NCBI GenBank assembly: GCA_036566745.1
Contig: DATCVR010000198.1
Location: 1-7,329 of the forward strand
DNA from: DATCVR01 sp036566745
GTDB lineage: Bacteria; Actinomycetota; Actinomycetes; Jiangellales; Jiangellaceae
DNA length: 7,329 nt
Direction of reading: 5' to 3'
Positions 5,864 to 7,329 of this stretch are shown piece after piece (positions within the stretch are counted from its first letter, which is position 1; the number at the start of each line of letters is the position of its first letter). Made by a program: the position numbers and the translations under genes. The notes below the pieces were generated by a model. It had not been told where the DNA came from, did not search any database, and worked only from the letters and a program-made list of their open reading frames with translations.

Positions 5864-6243
5864 CACGCCACCACCAATCCGGCGACCAGGTCCACGAACC
5901 CCGGTGTCGCTTCCTCCATGCGCTGCCGCCCGTACGCCGTCGACGTGATCAGCACGCTGCGCCTGTCGGCAGGGTTCGGCTTCCGGGTCACGTAGCCGCG
6001 CGCCACCGACCGGGCAACCAGCCGGGTAACACCGCCGGTGGTGATGCCGAGCCGGCTGGCGATGTCGGTGCTGCGGGCTGTCGCGTCCGGTGCATCGGCG
6101 AGGATCGCGAGCATCAGGTACTGGCTGAGCTTCAACCGGTGCGACCGCAGGTGTTCCGCGGCGACCAGCTCGAGCGCGCCGGCGGCCTGCTGAACACGGA
6201 TCGCGCCGGTCACCGCGGACCAGGACGGTTCGATGGCCGTCAT
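5863..6243 (-). CDS. MarR-family winged-helix transcriptional regulator (126 aa)
   Basis: Encodes 126 aa. A helical dimerisation region (about 10-45) precedes a winged HTH. Helix 3 is RSTDIASRLGIT (57-68), the recognition helix is TGGVTRLVARSVARGYV (69-85), and the wing carries the family-typical basic loop TRKPNPADRRSVLIT (86-100), with D93-R94-R95-S96 matching the MarR DRR signature. The last helix is short (ends VAGLVVA), so the protein is a little shorter than the usual about 140 aa. The ATG overlaps the preceding stop by 4 nt. Because both flanking genes overlap it, there is no room for an autoregulatory operator beside it. Its target must lie elsewhere in the element or in the host. Ligand and target cannot be read from sequence. 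Confidence 0.88.
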   Translation of the reverse strand: MTAIEPSWSAVTGAIRVQQAAGALELVAAEHLRSHRLKLSQYLMLAILADAPDATARSTDIASRLGITTGGVTRLVARSVARGYVTRKPNPADRRSVLITSTAYGRQRMEEATPGFVDLVAGLVVA

Positions 6244-6575
6244 CGCGCACCTGCCTTCGACGGGTCGTCGATGACCTCGACGTGCACGCGGGAACCCATG
6301 ATCATCTGGCGCCACACGCCGCGGCTGTCCACATGCGAGGGCATCGCGTACCCACCGACGAGGACGTGCCAGGCATGCGACTCCCACTTGCCGCCCTGCA
6401 CCTGCACCCACAGCTGCCCATTGAGCGTGTAGAACTCGTACTTCGTGCCCTGGCAGTTCAGGCTGTGGGCGACCCGGTCCTCGACCCAGGCGACGTCAGC
6501 GGCGTACCTGTTGGCCTCTGCGTACTGCGCGCCGGTCTCCGTCTGCCCGTACGGCGCTCCCGTCAAGGTGCTCAC
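6240..6575 (-). CDS. Hypothetical protein (111 aa)
   Basis: Encodes 111 aa starting MSTLTGAPYGQTETGAQYAE, from a GTG that overlaps the upstream stop by 4 nt. The ribosome binding site is weak, so translation probably depends on coupling. The first third is Tyr/Ala-rich and helical. From about 45 to 105 there is a probable beta-sandwich-like patterning with many aromatics (YEFYTLNGQLWVQVQGGKW, then HAWHVLVGGY and VHVEVIDD). The single Cys is C41. There is no signal sequence or known catalytic motif. I do not recognise the family. An earlier in-frame start would extend it over the upstream gene and is not favoured. Confidence 0.72.
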   Translation of the reverse strand: MSTLTGAPYGQTETGAQYAEANRYAADVAWVEDRVAHSLNCQGTKYEFYTLNGQLWVQVQGGKWESHAWHVLVGGYAMPSHVDSRGVWRQMIMGSRVHVEVIDDPSKAGAR

Positions 6576-6859
6576 GACTGCACCAACTTCGGCGCACACA
6601 CTGGGCACAGGTCGAAGGCGGTCGAGCCACCATGCCGATCCGGTTCGCGATGCCGCACCCATCCGGCCTTCTTGCCCTCGGCCCTGGCTTCCTTCGCGGT
6701 CCAGTGGCCAGAGCCCAGGAGAATGCAGCCCGCTCGGAGCTGCCTACGCTCAGGCTGATTCGCCTCGACCTGCTCGCTGGTCTTGCCGGACGCGAAATCG
6801 CGGTCGATCAGCAGATTCAGGGCGTCGCAGCGCAGGTAGAACCGCTTGCCGAGGCTCAT
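6572..6859 (-). CDS. Small Cys-containing protein, zinc-finger-like (95 aa)
   Basis: Encodes 95 aa from an ATG that overlaps the upstream stop by 4 nt. It starts MSLGKRFYLRCDALNLLIDR and ends with a C-terminal CxxC (C85-P-V-C88, DLCPVCAPKL), with C11 and C45 as further candidates. A basic middle (TAKEARAEGKKAGWVRH, about 54-70) follows. The 'RFYLRCD ... ARA..KAAGW ... DLCPxC' layout resembles small actinobacterial and phage proteins I recall, in which an N-terminal Cys and a C-terminal CxxC probably share a Zn ion. Metal binding is inferred. In the longer reading of this frame the upstream 146 codons overlap the next gene and are not credible. Confidence 0.78.
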   Translation of the reverse strand: MSLGKRFYLRCDALNLLIDRDFASGKTSEQVEANQPERRQLRAGCILLGSGHWTAKEARAEGKKAGWVRHREPDRHGGSTAFDLCPVCAPKLVQS

Positions 6860-7242
6860 CGGACCATCACCCACTCGGCGCATCCGTGGGTCTCGAACGC
6901 GACCACGGGCTCGGGGAGAGACAGCGTGATCCGGCCGGGCGAGGTACCGCGGTCGTACACGCTTCCCGCGGTGCCGGTGAGGTCGGTCAGCCGGGTCCAG
7001 GTGCAGCGCGGGCCGCCGGCGTTCTGGTAGACGCCGCGCTGGATCTGCTTGCCGACGACGTACGTGCCGTCGCCCTCGACGGTGTCGGGCACGGGCGGGC
7101 CGGGCTTCGAGAGTGGCGGCCTGATCTCCGAGGCCGGCACCTCGTACGCCGGTGCGTCCGACAGGACGACACCGACACCCACAGCGGTGCACAGGAACGC
7201 CATGCCCCAGGCGAACGCGACGATGCGCGGGTTGGCGGTCAT
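6856..7242 (-). CDS. Membrane-anchored extracytoplasmic protein with 'GTY' beta domain (128 aa)
   Basis: Encodes 128 aa from an ATG that overlaps the upstream stop by 4 nt, with GGGAGG upstream. A hydrophobic segment at about 7-28 (IVAFAWGMAFLCTAVGVGVVL) acts as a signal anchor or signal peptide. It is followed by a Pro-rich spacer (about 31-53) and a beta domain at 56-126 (EGDGTYVVGKQIQRGVYQ...CTWTRLTDLTG...AFETHGCAEW). That domain matches the pattern of small exported actinobacterial proteins I recall, which share 'GTY.VG..I.PG.Y...C.W.RL...AFE..GC..W'. C80 and C121 sit where a disulfide would form. C18 lies within the membrane helix, but there is no convincing lipobox. Function unknown; placement outside the membrane is inferred. 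Confidence 0.8.
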   Translation of the reverse strand: MTANPRIVAFAWGMAFLCTAVGVGVVLSDAPAYEVPASEIRPPLSKPGPPVPDTVEGDGTYVVGKQIQRGVYQNAGGPRCTWTRLTDLTGTAGSVYDRGTSPGRITLSLPEPVVAFETHGCAEWVMVR

Positions 7243-7329
7243 CGCCTCCCACCGCCCTGCTGCTGTCCGCCGTTCTTCTTCGCGCGCTGCTGCGCAACCT
7301 CGTTCTGCGGACGCCGCACGTCCTTCTTC
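7239..7329 (-). CDS. 3' end of a basic protein (runs off right edge)
   Basis: Only the last 29 codons and the stop are in the window. The TGA at 7241-7239 overlaps the next gene's ATG by 4 nt, which fixes the frame. The tail is low-complexity and basic (KKDVRRPQNEVAQQRAKKNG, then GGQQQGGGRR), typical of a disordered C-terminus. Function cannot be judged from this piece; the tail alone does not identify the family. Confidence 0.6.
   Translation of the reverse strand, partial: KKDVRRPQNEVAQQRAKKNGGQQQGGGRR

Noticed and set aside
4977..5948. Plus-strand open frame of 323 codons
   Set aside because: Antisense to the 221-aa, membrane and MarR genes, all of which have better evidence.
1..7329. 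tRNA, CRISPR, terminator hairpin, att site or insertion sequence
   Set aside because: None was seen. Coding sequence covers every base, and no spaced direct repeats or transposase motifs were found.

Overview
This is a GC-rich stretch, with strong G/C bias at third codon positions, that reads almost entirely on the minus strand. It holds 17 genes: 15 complete, plus a 3' fragment at the right edge and a 5' fragment at the left edge. All 16 gene junctions overlap: ten by 4 nt (ATGA or GTGA), five by 1 nt (TGATG) and one by 11 nt. No intergenic space, promoter, terminator, tRNA or CRISPR array is visible. The window is therefore the interior of one long translationally coupled polycistron whose promoter lies beyond position 7329.

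The gene content points to an actinobacteriophage, an actinobacterial prophage or a related integrative element. There is a WhiB-like Fe-S protein (a family confined to Actinobacteria and their phages), a ParB-like protein without ParA, a J-domain protein, a MarR-type regulator, an Ead/Ea22-like phage protein, and many tiny proteins with Cys/His clusters. No structural, terminase, integrase, replication or lysis gene is present, so this looks like a non-structural (early or accessory) region. The host genus cannot be fixed. In-frame TTA codons were looked for and none was found.

Layout in transcription order (right to left). 7329-6240: the tail of an unknown basic protein, a membrane-anchored extracytoplasmic protein, a small Cys-containing protein and a 111-aa orphan. 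6243-4749: a MarR regulator, a two-TM membrane protein and a 221-aa two-part protein. 4759-2731: ParB-like protein, WhiB-like protein, J-domain protein. 2734-1: a run of small orphans, most with CxxC-type cysteine pairs, ending in a cut-off gene.

The clearest assignments are ParB, WhiB-like, MarR and the J domain. The window supplies at least three DNA-binding or transcription-directed proteins and a chaperone co-factor, which fits a module that redirects host expression. The collective role of the surrounding small metal-binding-type proteins is not known. Two observations stand out: an exact 16-bp repeat that carries a ribosome binding site plus stop/start at two nearby junctions, and the high density of cysteine-cluster micro-proteins.
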